Origin: Dermabacter sp.
GTDB lineage: Bacteria; Actinomycetota; Actinomycetes; Actinomycetales; Dermabacteraceae
NCBI GenBank assembly: GCA_030538475.1
Contig: JAUNTX010000001.1
Location: 41,484 to 105,483 of the forward strand
DNA length: 64,000 nucleotides
Direction: 5' to 3'
A model generated the notes under the pieces. It was given only the letters and a program-made list of their open reading frames with translations. It made no database searches and was not told the origin of the DNA. Of the stretch, positions 16,198 through 23,681 are shown piece by piece. Both the position numbers and the translations under genes were made by a program. How positions within the stretch are numbered: the first letter of the stretch is position 1; every line of letters starts with the position of its first letter.

Positions 16198-17412
16198 CTA
16201 GATATACACCCTGCCGTCTCCGCGGTACGTGGGCACCACGTCGACAACCTCTCCGCCGGAGATCAGCACGTACTCGTTGACGTGTTCGGCGGGCTCGCCC
16301 GCCTTGGCGTGCCGCATCCATACCGTGTCGCCGAGCCGCAGGTGCGCGGCGGCGGGGCCAGCCACCGGTGTCTGCACTTCACCCGCGCCTTCGAGCGGGA
16401 GGAGGTGGAGCCCGGGCGGGTGCACGGGCAGCGGGCTGCGGTCAGCACCGACGGGGCCGCTCGCGATCCAGCCGCCCCCGGCGACGGTGGCGATGCTGGG
16501 CGCGGGCCTGCGCACCACGGGGAAGCCCAGGAACAGTGCTGGTTCGGGCCGGAACCGGGCGTAGGAGTCAAAGAGCGTGGGGCCGACGAGTCCCGATCCT
16601 GCCGCGACCTCGGTGACGCTCGCGTCGCGGATCGTGGATTCGATGCTGCCGGTGCCGCCGCCGTTGACGAACTCGAGGGGGCAGACCTCGGCGATGGCGG
16701 CGACGCACGCGGCGCGGCGGCGGTTGAGTTCGCGCCCGCTCACGGCCTGCATTGCCCGCGTGGCGAGGCGGGCGGGGCCGAAGCCGCCGCTGGCTACTCC
16801 GGCAATCTGCCCCTCGTATCCCATGAGGCCCACGAGCCGCAGCTCGGGTATCTGGGAAATTTCGCGGGCGAGTGTTCGGGCCTGGGCGGGCGTGCGCAGC
16901 GGCGAGCGGCGCGCGCCGAGGTGGATGCCGGAGGTGGGCGCGTAGGACACGTCGAGGTCAATCACGACCCGCAGGCTTTTGCCCACTCCCATGGAGGGGC
17001 GGGCCGCGTGGGCAAGCAGCCGCGCGTGGGCGAGGGAATCGACCATGAGGCTCACGTGGTCGCGGGCCTCGGGATCGGCCGCGAGGCGGGCAATCTCGCT
17101 TGCGTTCACGCACGGGTAGGCGACGACGATGTCGCGAATGCCGTGCGCGGACTGGTCGAGCGCCTCGGCGAGACTGTAGGCGAGCACGCCACCCCGAAGC
17201 TGTGCGCTCGCGCGCCGAATGAGGGCCATGACGCGCAGGGACTTCGAGGCCACTCTGACGCTGACGCGCCGGGCACGCCGGGCGAGGTCGCGAGCGTTGG
17301 CGTCGAACGCGTCAAGGTCGAGGACCGCGACGGGACGGCCACTCAGGCCGGCCGCGTCGAGGGCGTCCTCGCAGCGCTGTATCGCCTCCGCGATGCTGCC
17401 CGGGCGCGCCAT
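16198..17412 (-). CDS. Fold-III PLP enzyme, D-threonine/D-serine aldolase-dehydratase-like
   Basis: A 404-residue protein with an alanine-racemase-type TIM barrel. ASKSLRV carries the Schiff-base Lys57, MGYEGQIAGV and VNGGGTGSIES bind PLP phosphate, and the C-terminal DSD1-like domain ends in GDTVWMRHAKAGEPAEHVNEYVLI. Relatives are called amino acid deaminase/aldolase and act on D-beta-hydroxy amino acids; the metal ligands of that family could not be confirmed by eye. The ATG at 17412 excludes an upstream extension. It precedes the FAD oxidase by 59 bp; I recall the same pairing in other actinobacteria, including Streptomyces. Confidence 0.8.
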   Translation of the reverse strand: MARPGSIAEAIQRCEDALDAAGLSGRPVAVLDLDAFDANARDLARRARRVSVRVASKSLRVMALIRRASAQLRGGVLAYSLAEALDQSAHGIRDIVVAYPCVNASEIARLAADPEARDHVSLMVDSLAHARLLAHAARPSMGVGKSLRVVIDLDVSYAPTSGIHLGARRSPLRTPAQARTLAREISQIPELRLVGLMGYEGQIAGVASGGFGPARLATRAMQAVSGRELNRRRAACVAAIAEVCPLEFVNGGGTGSIESTIRDASVTEVAAGSGLVGPTLFDSYARFRPEPALFLGFPVVRRPAPSIATVAGGGWIASGPVGADRSPLPVHPPGLHLLPLEGAGEVQTPVAGPAAAHLRLGDTVWMRHAKAGEPAEHVNEYVLISGGEVVDVVPTYRGDGRVYI

Positions 17413-17440
17413 GGCTGGGGGTCTTCCGAATCGCTCGCCG

Positions 17441-18343
17441 CTAGGCGCGGCGGCGTTCGAGAACTTCGTCGAGCGTGAGGCCACCACCGATGACCTGGGC
17501 CTTCACCTCGGCACGCGAGGGTGCGGCGAGTTCCCCCAGGTTCTCGCGCTCTTCGAGTTCGGGATCTTCCAGCCGGGTGGGCGTGGACAGCGCGGCGTAG
17601 CGGAAGGTGGCCGGGCCGGAATGTTCCTGGCGTGCCTGGGCGATGCCTTCGCCCGCGCGGCGGCGCTCCATGACCTCGCGAAGGAAGGCTTCGTGGCGCT
17701 GGGCGGGGTTCTCCACCTCCGCCTCGCGGCGGTCCTCCCCGGCAGCGCTGGGCTCCGCGCTCGGCGCGGCATCGGTGGCCGCCAGGTCAGCGGCGGCGCG
17801 TTCCGCGGCCACCGCATCGCTCACGTGGCGGGGCGCGGCGGCCTCGCGGGCGAGGCGCGCGGCCAGCGCTCGGCGCTCGCGCGTGGCGCGCAGGTAGGCG
17901 ACGTAGCCAAAGAGGGCGGCGCACGAGACCAGCGGCGCCCACACGGGAGTCACAGAGAAGCCCGTGGTGACGAGCAGGACCGCCGTGGCGAGCGCGAGCA
18001 CGGCAAGAATCGCCGTGAGGACGCGGGGGCTGCGCGCGGTCGGTGCGATCACGGAGGCGCCGAGGTCGGCGTCGGCCGCCGACAGCTCGAATCGCGGGCG
18101 GGCCGTGGGGTCAAGCGGGCGGTGAATCTGGGAAGTGTGACGCATGGGGGCTACCTCGCGTGGACGGGAAAGATCGCGGGCCGCTTGCGTGAGATCACGG
18201 GCGGTCGTGGAGTGGCGCAACGCGCTGATGCGTTCCGATTCGGCGAGAACGCGCCGCCGTTCGGCGATATTCGGCATTGCATACAGCAGCCACATGCCCA
18301 CCAGCAGGGCAAAGACCACAGCGCCGACGTTGAAACTCTCCAC
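17441..18343 (-). CDS. SepX/GlpR-like cell-division membrane protein
   Basis: A 300-residue protein with an N-terminal membrane segment (FNVGAVVFALLVGMWLLYAMP), a basic cytoplasmic stretch, two adjacent hydrophobic helices (about 108-150) and a charged C-terminal half rich in Ala, Glu and Arg. The MWLLYAMPNIAERRR motif and the position beside a RimJ-like acetyltransferase match the actinobacterial SepX/GlpR family (mycobacterial Rv0996), which works with Wag31 and FtsZ in growth and division. The assignment rests on architecture and context. Start is GTG at 18343. The moeA-like glp partner usually found nearby is missing here. Confidence 0.6.
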   Translation of the reverse strand: MESFNVGAVVFALLVGMWLLYAMPNIAERRRVLAESERISALRHSTTARDLTQAARDLSRPREVAPMRHTSQIHRPLDPTARPRFELSAADADLGASVIAPTARSPRVLTAILAVLALATAVLLVTTGFSVTPVWAPLVSCAALFGYVAYLRATRERRALAARLAREAAAPRHVSDAVAAERAAADLAATDAAPSAEPSAAGEDRREAEVENPAQRHEAFLREVMERRRAGEGIAQARQEHSGPATFRYAALSTPTRLEDPELEERENLGELAAPSRAEVKAQVIGGGLTLDEVLERRRA

Positions 18344-18442
18344 GCTCCCCAGGGTAGAAACCCGAGGCGATTATTTCCGGCAATGACCGGGGCGTGTCGG
18401 CAACTTTGCGCAGATCACCCGCGACTACCTGCCCGAACCCCC

Positions 18443-19042
18443 TTACCGGGAGCGGCGCTGCACTCCCGCCGAGAACTCGCCCGGCTCCCCCACGTCCTCG
18501 GCGGTGATGGCAAAGACTTCGTGATCGCGCCAGGCACCATCCACGAAGATGGCGCCGCGGCGTATTCCCTCCGGCCGCAAACCCACTTTTGCCACGACCG
18601 CGAGGGAGGCCACATTGGCGCTCTGCACGAGCACTTCAATGCGGTGCAGGCCCTCGCCGTGAATCATCTCCTCGATACCGAGCGCGAGGGCCCTCGGCGC
18701 GATCTGGCGCCCCGCATGTCTCTCGCTCACCCAGTAGCCTGCGCTCGACTGCAGGGTGGCACCCCACAGGATCGGGGCAAAGGTGAGGTGGCCGACGAGG
18801 GCGCCGTCGGCCAGGATGGCAAAGCTGCGGGCGTGCCCCAGCCGGTGCTGATCGCGCAGCGCCCGGAAAAGCCCGTGGTAGTACGCGGTCCACTCGGGGC
18901 GACTCACCGGCGGATCCAGCTCCGGATCGCGCGCCTCCCAGTGATCGAGCCACGCGGCGTTCCTCTGGCGAAGCTCAACATAGGCGGCGCGATCCCAGCG
19001 GCGAAACGGCCGGATACTCACGGAGGGAAGGCGCTGGGGCAT
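18443..19042 (-). CDS. RimJ/RimL-type GNAT acetyltransferase
   Basis: A 199-residue GNAT protein, probably a protein N-terminal or small-molecule acetyltransferase. The family order is visible: SIRPFRRWDRAAYVELRQRNAAWL at the start, SFAILADGALVGHLTFAPI as strands 2-4, YWVSERHAGRQIAPRALALGIEEMI as the acetyl-CoA loop, and HRIEVLVQSANVASLAVVAKVGLRPEG as the C-terminal motif. It is equivalent by position to Rv0995 of mycobacteria. It is divergent from 5-FCL with 48 bp between starts and lies about 100 bp ahead of the SepX-like gene. Confidence 0.88.
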   Translation of the reverse strand: MPQRLPSVSIRPFRRWDRAAYVELRQRNAAWLDHWEARDPELDPPVSRPEWTAYYHGLFRALRDQHRLGHARSFAILADGALVGHLTFAPILWGATLQSSAGYWVSERHAGRQIAPRALALGIEEMIHGEGLHRIEVLVQSANVASLAVVAKVGLRPEGIRRGAIFVDGAWRDHEVFAITAEDVGEPGEFSAGVQRRSR

Positions 19043-19090
19043 GCCTGCACTCTAGCGGCGGGGCACATCCGCGCGTGCCAAGATGAGGCC

Positions 19091-19729
19091 ATGACCGAGC
19101 ACTCAGAGACGACCTCCCGCAAGCGGGAGCTTCGCCGCGCGATCCTCTCGACACGCCGCGCCACCTACCGGGGTGCCGCCGCGGCCGCGAGCGCGACGGC
19201 CATCACCGCGCACCTCGAGCCGCTCATCGATGAGCTGAGCGCCGGAGGCACCCGCCCGCTCACGATTGCCGGTTTCAGCCCCACCCCGGCCGAGGCGAGC
19301 GCCCTCGCGCATCTGAGACGTGCGGCGAAGCAGGGACACACGATCCTGCTTCCCGCCTATGCCGGGGCAGAGCTCACGTGGCGGCAATGGGACGGCATCG
19401 AGGCCCTTGAGCCCTCCCCGGGTGCCAAGTTCGGCGCCGAGCCCACGGGCCGCGATCACGGCACCGGCGCGCTCACCTCCGCCGACCTCATCCTGGCCCC
19501 CGCCGTCGCCGTGGATCGCTCGGGCACGCGGCTCGGACACGGCAAGGGCTACTACGACCGGGCGCTCGTGCACCGCCACCCCGAAACACCGCTCGTGGCG
19601 GTTGTTCACGAGACCGAGGTGCTCGAGGCCGGTGCCCTGCCCCGCGAGACGCACGATGTCCCGATCGACGCCGTACTCACGGAAGCCGGGCTCGAGTGGA
19701 TCGCCGCCGCTGCCCGCGAGACAGACTGA
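19091..19729 (+). CDS. 5-formyltetrahydrofolate cyclo-ligase
   Basis: A 212-residue enzyme that uses ATP to convert 5-formyl-THF to 5,10-methenyl-THF, returning stored folate to one-carbon metabolism. The N-terminal SRKRELRRAILSTRRA substrate region and the ATP site RLGHGKGYYDRAL are present, followed by HDVPIDAVLTE near the C-terminus. The ATG at 19091 is the first plausible start after the divergent acetyltransferase. It leads a plus-strand set of four genes ending in mscL, as in mycobacteria. Confidence 0.93.
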   Translation: MTEHSETTSRKRELRRAILSTRRATYRGAAAAASATAITAHLEPLIDELSAGGTRPLTIAGFSPTPAEASALAHLRRAAKQGHTILLPAYAGAELTWRQWDGIEALEPSPGAKFGAEPTGRDHGTGALTSADLILAPAVAVDRSGTRLGHGKGYYDRALVHRHPETPLVAVVHETEVLEAGALPRETHDVPIDAVLTEAGLEWIAAAARETD

Positions 19730-19803
19730 GACCAGCGCAGCCCTCTCCCGGCGCCTGCACTAGAATCAACGCCGCCGCATCCCGCCACGTCGCAAGGACT
19801 CCC

Positions 19804-20100
19804 ATGCCCACCTACGTCTATGCCTGCAAGTCGTGCCAGCACACGTTCGAGCAGTACCAGAGCTTCAGCGAGGACTCCCTCACGGTATGCCCCGCCTGCC
19901 ACGAGGAGGCGCTGAAGAAGGTGTTCAACGCCGTGGGGGGCGTGCAGTTCAAGGGCTCGGGCTTCTACTCCACGAGCGGGAACACCCAGGCGGCTCCGGC
20001 GGCCTCGTCGGCGGCCTCCGCCGCGTCGTCCACGTCGGGCTCCTCGTCGTCGGCGTCTTCGTCGTCCGCGTCCGGCGGCGCAAAGTCGTCCACAGACTAG
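19804..20100 (+). CDS. FmdB-family zinc-ribbon protein
   Basis: A 98-residue protein with an N-terminal zinc ribbon, MPTYVYACKSCQHTFEQYQS, whose ligands are Cys8, Cys11, Cys29 and Cys32, then the conserved LKKVFNAVGGVQFKGSGFYSTSG. The last 35 residues are a Ser/Ala low-complexity tail encoded by TCG/TCC-rich DNA. In mycobacteria the same gene (Rv0991c) follows 5-FCL and has been linked to chaperone function; here that role is inferred from context only. Confidence 0.88.
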   Translation: MPTYVYACKSCQHTFEQYQSFSEDSLTVCPACHEEALKKVFNAVGGVQFKGSGFYSTSGNTQAAPAASSAASAASSTSGSSSSASSSSASGGAKSSTD

Positions 20101-20161
20101 TTCGTCCACGACCCCGCCTCGCGCACCGGTAAGCGCGGCGCCGCGCCCCTAGCCTCGGGGG

Positions 20162-20869
20162 ATGAGACCAGGGCTCCCGTCACCTCCCCCGCTATCCCCC
20201 ATGCACCAGAGCGGGGCGCCCGGCGGCGCGCCACCCGGGCCCCGGCTTCCCCTGTATGTTCACGACCTGCGGCGGGCGCTGCGGCGACGCCGACGGAGCC
20301 TCGCCGTGATCGCCGCGGCCACCTTCATCCTTTCCGCCCTCGGCATCCTCACCCCGGTGCTCACGCCCGGTACGGATGTCCTCGTGAGCACCCGCCCGCT
20401 CGAGGCCGGGCAGAGCCTCACGGGGGCCGACGTGCGGGTGGTGCGGATCAGCGGCGCGGCGCTCCCGGCCGGGGCGCTGAGTGATCCGGCGGCGCTGCCC
20501 ACCGACCCCCTCGCCCACGCCATACCCGAAGGCTTACCCCTCACGACCGACGCCTTCGCCGAGCCGGACGGCGCTCCCGCACCCGGGAGGGCCCTCACGA
20601 GCATCGCCCTCGAGGATCCCGCGCTCGGCGCCCTCATGAACCGAGGTGACACGCTCGCCATCCACTGCGCGGATGATGTGACGGGTTCATCACGCACCGT
20701 CCAGGCCGTCGTTCACGAGGCCCCGGGCGCCACCGAGAAAGACGCTCCCACCTCAGCATTCGCCCCCGCCACCGCGCCGAGCATCGTGGTTGAGGTCTCA
20801 GCCGACGAGGTAGCGACTATTGCGCATTGCACACCCCACGGCATACCCCGCGTCGCGATCATCGGCTAA
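20162..20869 (+). CDS. SAF-domain membrane-anchored protein
   Basis: A 235-residue protein with a proline-rich N-terminus, a basic patch RRALRRRRRS, one transmembrane helix (LAVIAAATFILSALGIL) and an exported SAF/CpaB-like domain starting TDVLVSTRPLEAGQSLTGADVRVVRIS. SAF domains occur in pilus assembly protein CpaB and in AFP-like proteins; no pilus genes are nearby. Position between fmdB and mscL matches the mycobacterial order. Function is unknown. Confidence 0.75.
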   Translation: MRPGLPSPPPLSPMHQSGAPGGAPPGPRLPLYVHDLRRALRRRRRSLAVIAAATFILSALGILTPVLTPGTDVLVSTRPLEAGQSLTGADVRVVRISGAALPAGALSDPAALPTDPLAHAIPEGLPLTTDAFAEPDGAPAPGRALTSIALEDPALGALMNRGDTLAIHCADDVTGSSRTVQAVVHEAPGATEKDAPTSAFAPATAPSIVVEVSADEVATIAHCTPHGIPRVAIIG

Positions 20870-20948
20870 GTTGGCACACGGACGTGCAGCTCCCACCGCG
20901 AGCGGTAGGGGCGTGCGGTCACATCTCCTCAGAAGAAAGGAAGCTTCC

Positions 20949-21350
20949 ATGGACGGCTTCAAGAAGTTCATCATGCAGGGCAACGTGCTCGACCTCGCGG
21001 TCGGCGTCGTGATCGGTGGCGCATTCACCGCCCTCATCTCCGCTTTCGTTGATCACCTCATCAACCCCGTCGTCGCCGTGTTCGGTGGCGGCAACGTGGA
21101 CGGCTTCGCCTACCGCATCATCGGCGACAACGCCGCGACCCTCGTGGACTTCGGCGCGATCATCTCCGCCGTGATCTCCTTCCTCATCACCGCCGCCGTC
21201 GTGTACTTCGTGTTCGTGCTGCCCGTGAACAGGGCCCGCGACATGGACCGCAAGCGCCGCGGCGTCATTGACGAAGAGGCCCCCGTCTCGGACGACGTGG
21301 CTCTGCTCACCGAAATCCGCGACCTCCTCAAGGCCAACAACCAGGCCTGA
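20949..21350 (+). CDS. mscL: Large-conductance mechanosensitive channel
   Basis: A 133-residue inner-membrane channel that opens under membrane tension to release solutes after osmotic downshock. The N-terminal helix MDGFKKFIMQGNVLDLAVGVVIGGAF includes the pore-lining TM1, TM2 is IISAVISFLITAAVVYFVFVLPVN, and the cytoplasmic helix ends in LLTEIRDLLKANNQ. GAAAGGAAG precedes the start. A 14-bp hairpin follows. Confidence 0.97.
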   Translation: MDGFKKFIMQGNVLDLAVGVVIGGAFTALISAFVDHLINPVVAVFGGGNVDGFAYRIIGDNAATLVDFGAIISAVISFLITAAVVYFVFVLPVNRARDMDRKRRGVIDEEAPVSDDVALLTEIRDLLKANNQA

Positions 21351-21380
21351 TCGCTTCCACAGACGCTCGCGTCTGTACTC

Positions 21381-21414
21381 ACGGGGCGGGCACCACTCAC
21401 GGTGCCCGCCCCGT
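21381..21414 (+). terminator. Terminator of mscL
   Basis: A perfect 14-bp stem (21381-21394 with 21401-21414) with a 6-base loop, 30 bases after the mscL stop. No long T-run follows; such G+C-rich hairpins are usual terminators in actinobacteria. Confidence 0.75.
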
Positions 21415-21470
21415 TACGTATCTGCGCTCCCGTTCGCGTATCGCCCGCCGCGCACGTACGCTCGTTCCTC

Positions 21471-22361
21471 GTGACCCCTTCACCCCTGTTCGCCCCGCTC
21501 GCTGACTGGTTCGCCCAGCATCGCCGCCCGCTGCCGTGGCGCGAGCCCTCCACGAGCGCCTGGGGCGTCCTGCTGAGCGAAATCATGGCGCAGCAGACGC
21601 CGGTGGCCCGGGTCGAGGGCCCCTGGCGCGCGTGGATGGAGCGCTGGCCCACGCCCGCCGCCCTCGCCGAGGCCACGAGCGCGGAGGTGCTGCGCGCGTG
21701 GGGCTCGCTCGGCTATCCCCGCCGCGCGCTGCGGCTGCACGAATGCGCCGAGGCCATCGTGCGCGACTTCGACGGTGAGGTGCCGGGCACCGAGGCGGAG
21801 CTGCGGGCCCTGCCGGGCATCGGCGAATACACGGCCGCCGCCGTCGCATCCTTCGCGTTTCATCGCCGGGCCCTCGTGCTCGATACGAACGTGCGGCGCG
21901 TTATCGCCCGCGCCGTGGGAGGCCACGAGGCGGTGCCCGCCCACCTGTCGGCCCCCGAACGCGCCCGCGCCGCCCAGCTGCTTCCCGAGGATGCTCACGA
22001 TTCCGTGCTGTGGAATGAGGGCTGCATGGAGCTCGGGGCGCTCGTGTGTACGAGCCGCCGCCCCCGCTGCGAGGCCTGCCCGCTCGCCTCCCAATGTGCC
22101 TGGCTCGCTGCGGGCTCCCCCGCCGCCGCGCCGCATGAGCGGCCCCGGCGCCAGGGGTTCGAGGGCACGGACCGTCAGGTGCGCGGCCGCATCATGAAGC
22201 GATTGCGCGAACAGTCACCGGCGCCCAGCACGGCGCTTGCCCACGCGAGCGGCGTCGATTCCGCGCGCTACACGAGCGTGCTCGCGGGGCTCCTCCACGA
22301 CGGCCTCGTCCACGAGAGCGCCGAGCAGATCTACGCGCTCGGTCCGGCCCCATCGAGGTAG
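21471..22361 (+). CDS. mutY: A/G-specific adenine glycosylase
   Basis: A 296-residue HhH-GPD DNA glycosylase removing adenine mispaired with 8-oxoguanine. Catalytic Glu37 (LLSEIMAQQTPV) and Asp138 (LVLDTNVRR) fall at the same numbers as in E. coli MutY, the helix-hairpin-helix is LPGIGEYTAAAV, and the [4Fe-4S] ligands form C-x6-C-x2-C-x5-C in CTSRRPRCEACPLASQC. The C-terminal MutT-like domain is short, which is common in actinobacteria. Start is GTG at 21471. Its 3' end overlaps the converging argA by 31 bp. Confidence 0.94.
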   Translation: MTPSPLFAPLADWFAQHRRPLPWREPSTSAWGVLLSEIMAQQTPVARVEGPWRAWMERWPTPAALAEATSAEVLRAWGSLGYPRRALRLHECAEAIVRDFDGEVPGTEAELRALPGIGEYTAAAVASFAFHRRALVLDTNVRRVIARAVGGHEAVPAHLSAPERARAAQLLPEDAHDSVLWNEGCMELGALVCTSRRPRCEACPLASQCAWLAAGSPAAAPHERPRRQGFEGTDRQVRGRIMKRLREQSPAPSTALAHASGVDSARYTSVLAGLLHDGLVHESAEQIYALGPAPSR

Positions 22362-22852
22362 TGGATCATCCGCGTGTTGCCGAGCGTGTTCGGCTTGACG
22401 CGGGCAAGGTCCAGGAACTCCGCCACGCCATCATCGGGCGAGCGCAGCAGCTCCATATACACCTCGGCATCCACGCCCGTCTCCCCCATCTCGACGAAGC
22501 CGTGGCGGGTGAAGAACTCCGTCTCGAACGTCAGGCAGAACACGCGCTCGAGCTCGAGCTCCCGCGCTCGATCGAGCAGCGCCTCGAGCAGCGCGTGCCC
22601 CACCCCGCGCCCCACCTCCCCGCGCGAGACGGCCAGGGTGCGCACTTCCGCGAGGTCTTCCCACATGACATGCAGGGCGCCGCAGCCCACCACCTCGCCG
22701 TTCCGTTCGGCCACGAGGAACTCCTGAATGCCCTCATACAGCACCACGCGATCTTTGCCGAGCAGGATGCGCCGGGCCACGAGCGGCTCGACGAGGGCGT
22801 CAATGGCCCGCACGTCCTTCGGCTTCGCGGCGCGGATGGTGAGGGTGCTCAT
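22331..22852 (-). CDS. argA: Amino-acid N-acetyltransferase, ArgA type (short GNAT)
   Basis: A 173-residue stand-alone GNAT closely resembling the short glutamate N-acetyltransferase of mycobacteria (Rv2747): GEVVGCGALHVMWEDLAEVRTLAV, GRGVGHALLEALLDRA, RVFCLTFETEFFTRHGF, and the C-terminal AEFLDLARVKPNTLGNTRMI are near-identical in pattern. It would make N-acetylglutamate for arginine biosynthesis. The ATG at 22852 overlaps the stop of the upstream dedA-type gene (ATGA). No other arginine gene lies nearby. Confidence 0.87.
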   Translation of the reverse strand: MSTLTIRAAKPKDVRAIDALVEPLVARRILLGKDRVVLYEGIQEFLVAERNGEVVGCGALHVMWEDLAEVRTLAVSRGEVGRGVGHALLEALLDRARELELERVFCLTFETEFFTRHGFVEMGETGVDAEVYMELLRSPDDGVAEFLDLARVKPNTLGNTRMIHYLDGAGPSA

Positions 22853-23493
22853 GAGGGGGTCTTCTCTCGCTGGTTCAGGGCGCGGTCCATGCGTGCCACA
22901 TAGTACGCCTGCACGGCGCGCACGACCCTCTCCAATCCGAGCGAGACGATGAGCGCCACGACGAGCGCGACCACGATCCCGATGAGCGGGTGGGAGGCGA
23001 ACCACTGGCCCGCAAGCGCCCCGATCCCGGTCGAATACAGGGCCCACAGGAAGGTCGCGGGGATGATCCGCACGGTGAAGCTGCGCAGCGGGTAGCCAAT
23101 CGCCCCGGCCGCGAGGTTCACGGTGGTGCGGCCGAGCGGAATGAAGCGGGCCGTCATGAAGAACACGAGGGCGTGGGTGGACAGGCCACGTTCGGCGGCG
23201 TCAATCGCGCGCCGGCCCCTGCCCTCGCGGAAGAACCGGAAACGCGACCACCCAATCTTCGCGCCGATCCAGTACGCCATGTGATCGCCCGCGCACGCCC
23301 CGACCCACCCCGCGAGCACGAGCAGCACGAACGATGGGCGGCCGGTCGTGCTCCACAGCGAGCCGAGGCTCACGAGCACCGACTCGCTCGGGACGGTCGG
23401 GAAGAATCCGTCGATGAAGGAGAGCAGGCCAACGACCGGGTGCACCCACCACTGATCGGCAATCTGGTAGATCCACTGTTCGATAGCCCTCAT
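22849..23493 (-). CDS. DedA-family membrane protein
   Basis: A 214-residue polytopic membrane protein of the DedA/VTT family, whose members act in lipid-carrier flipping and envelope homeostasis. Visible are SFIDGFFPTVPSESVLVSLGS, GDHMAYWIGAKIGWSRFRFF, and the family signature FFMTARFIPLGRTTVNLAAGAIGYPLRSF with its conserved Arg residues. The ATG at 23493 is preferred; an upstream in-frame start at 23580 adds a proline-rich lead without family similarity. It is translationally coupled to argA. Confidence 0.87.
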   Translation of the reverse strand: MRAIEQWIYQIADQWWVHPVVGLLSFIDGFFPTVPSESVLVSLGSLWSTTGRPSFVLLVLAGWVGACAGDHMAYWIGAKIGWSRFRFFREGRGRRAIDAAERGLSTHALVFFMTARFIPLGRTTVNLAAGAIGYPLRSFTVRIIPATFLWALYSTGIGALAGQWFASHPLIGIVVALVVALIVSLGLERVVRAVQAYYVARMDRALNQREKTPS

Positions 23494-23623
23494 GGACAGG
23501 GACGCTACCGCCGGTGCCTGGGGCAGGGCCGGGAGCTTCCCGCAGGCCACCGGGGCACGGGCCGGCACGGGATCCGGCACTCAGGGCACAGCGACCAGGG
23601 CACGGCAGCGCTAGAGCACGGAA

Positions 23624-23658
23624 AAGGGGCCGACGGCTCCTGCTCCCGTCGGCCCCTT
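23624..23658 (-). terminator. Terminator of clpC
   Basis: A 13-bp stem (23624-23636 with 23646-23658) whose minus-strand 3' side is followed by a T-run (TTTTCC), 23 bases after the clpC stop. It also lies between clpC and the next minus-strand gene, separating the two transcripts. Confidence 0.8.
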
Positions 23659-23681
23659 ACTCCCGCATCCGTGCGGCGGGT

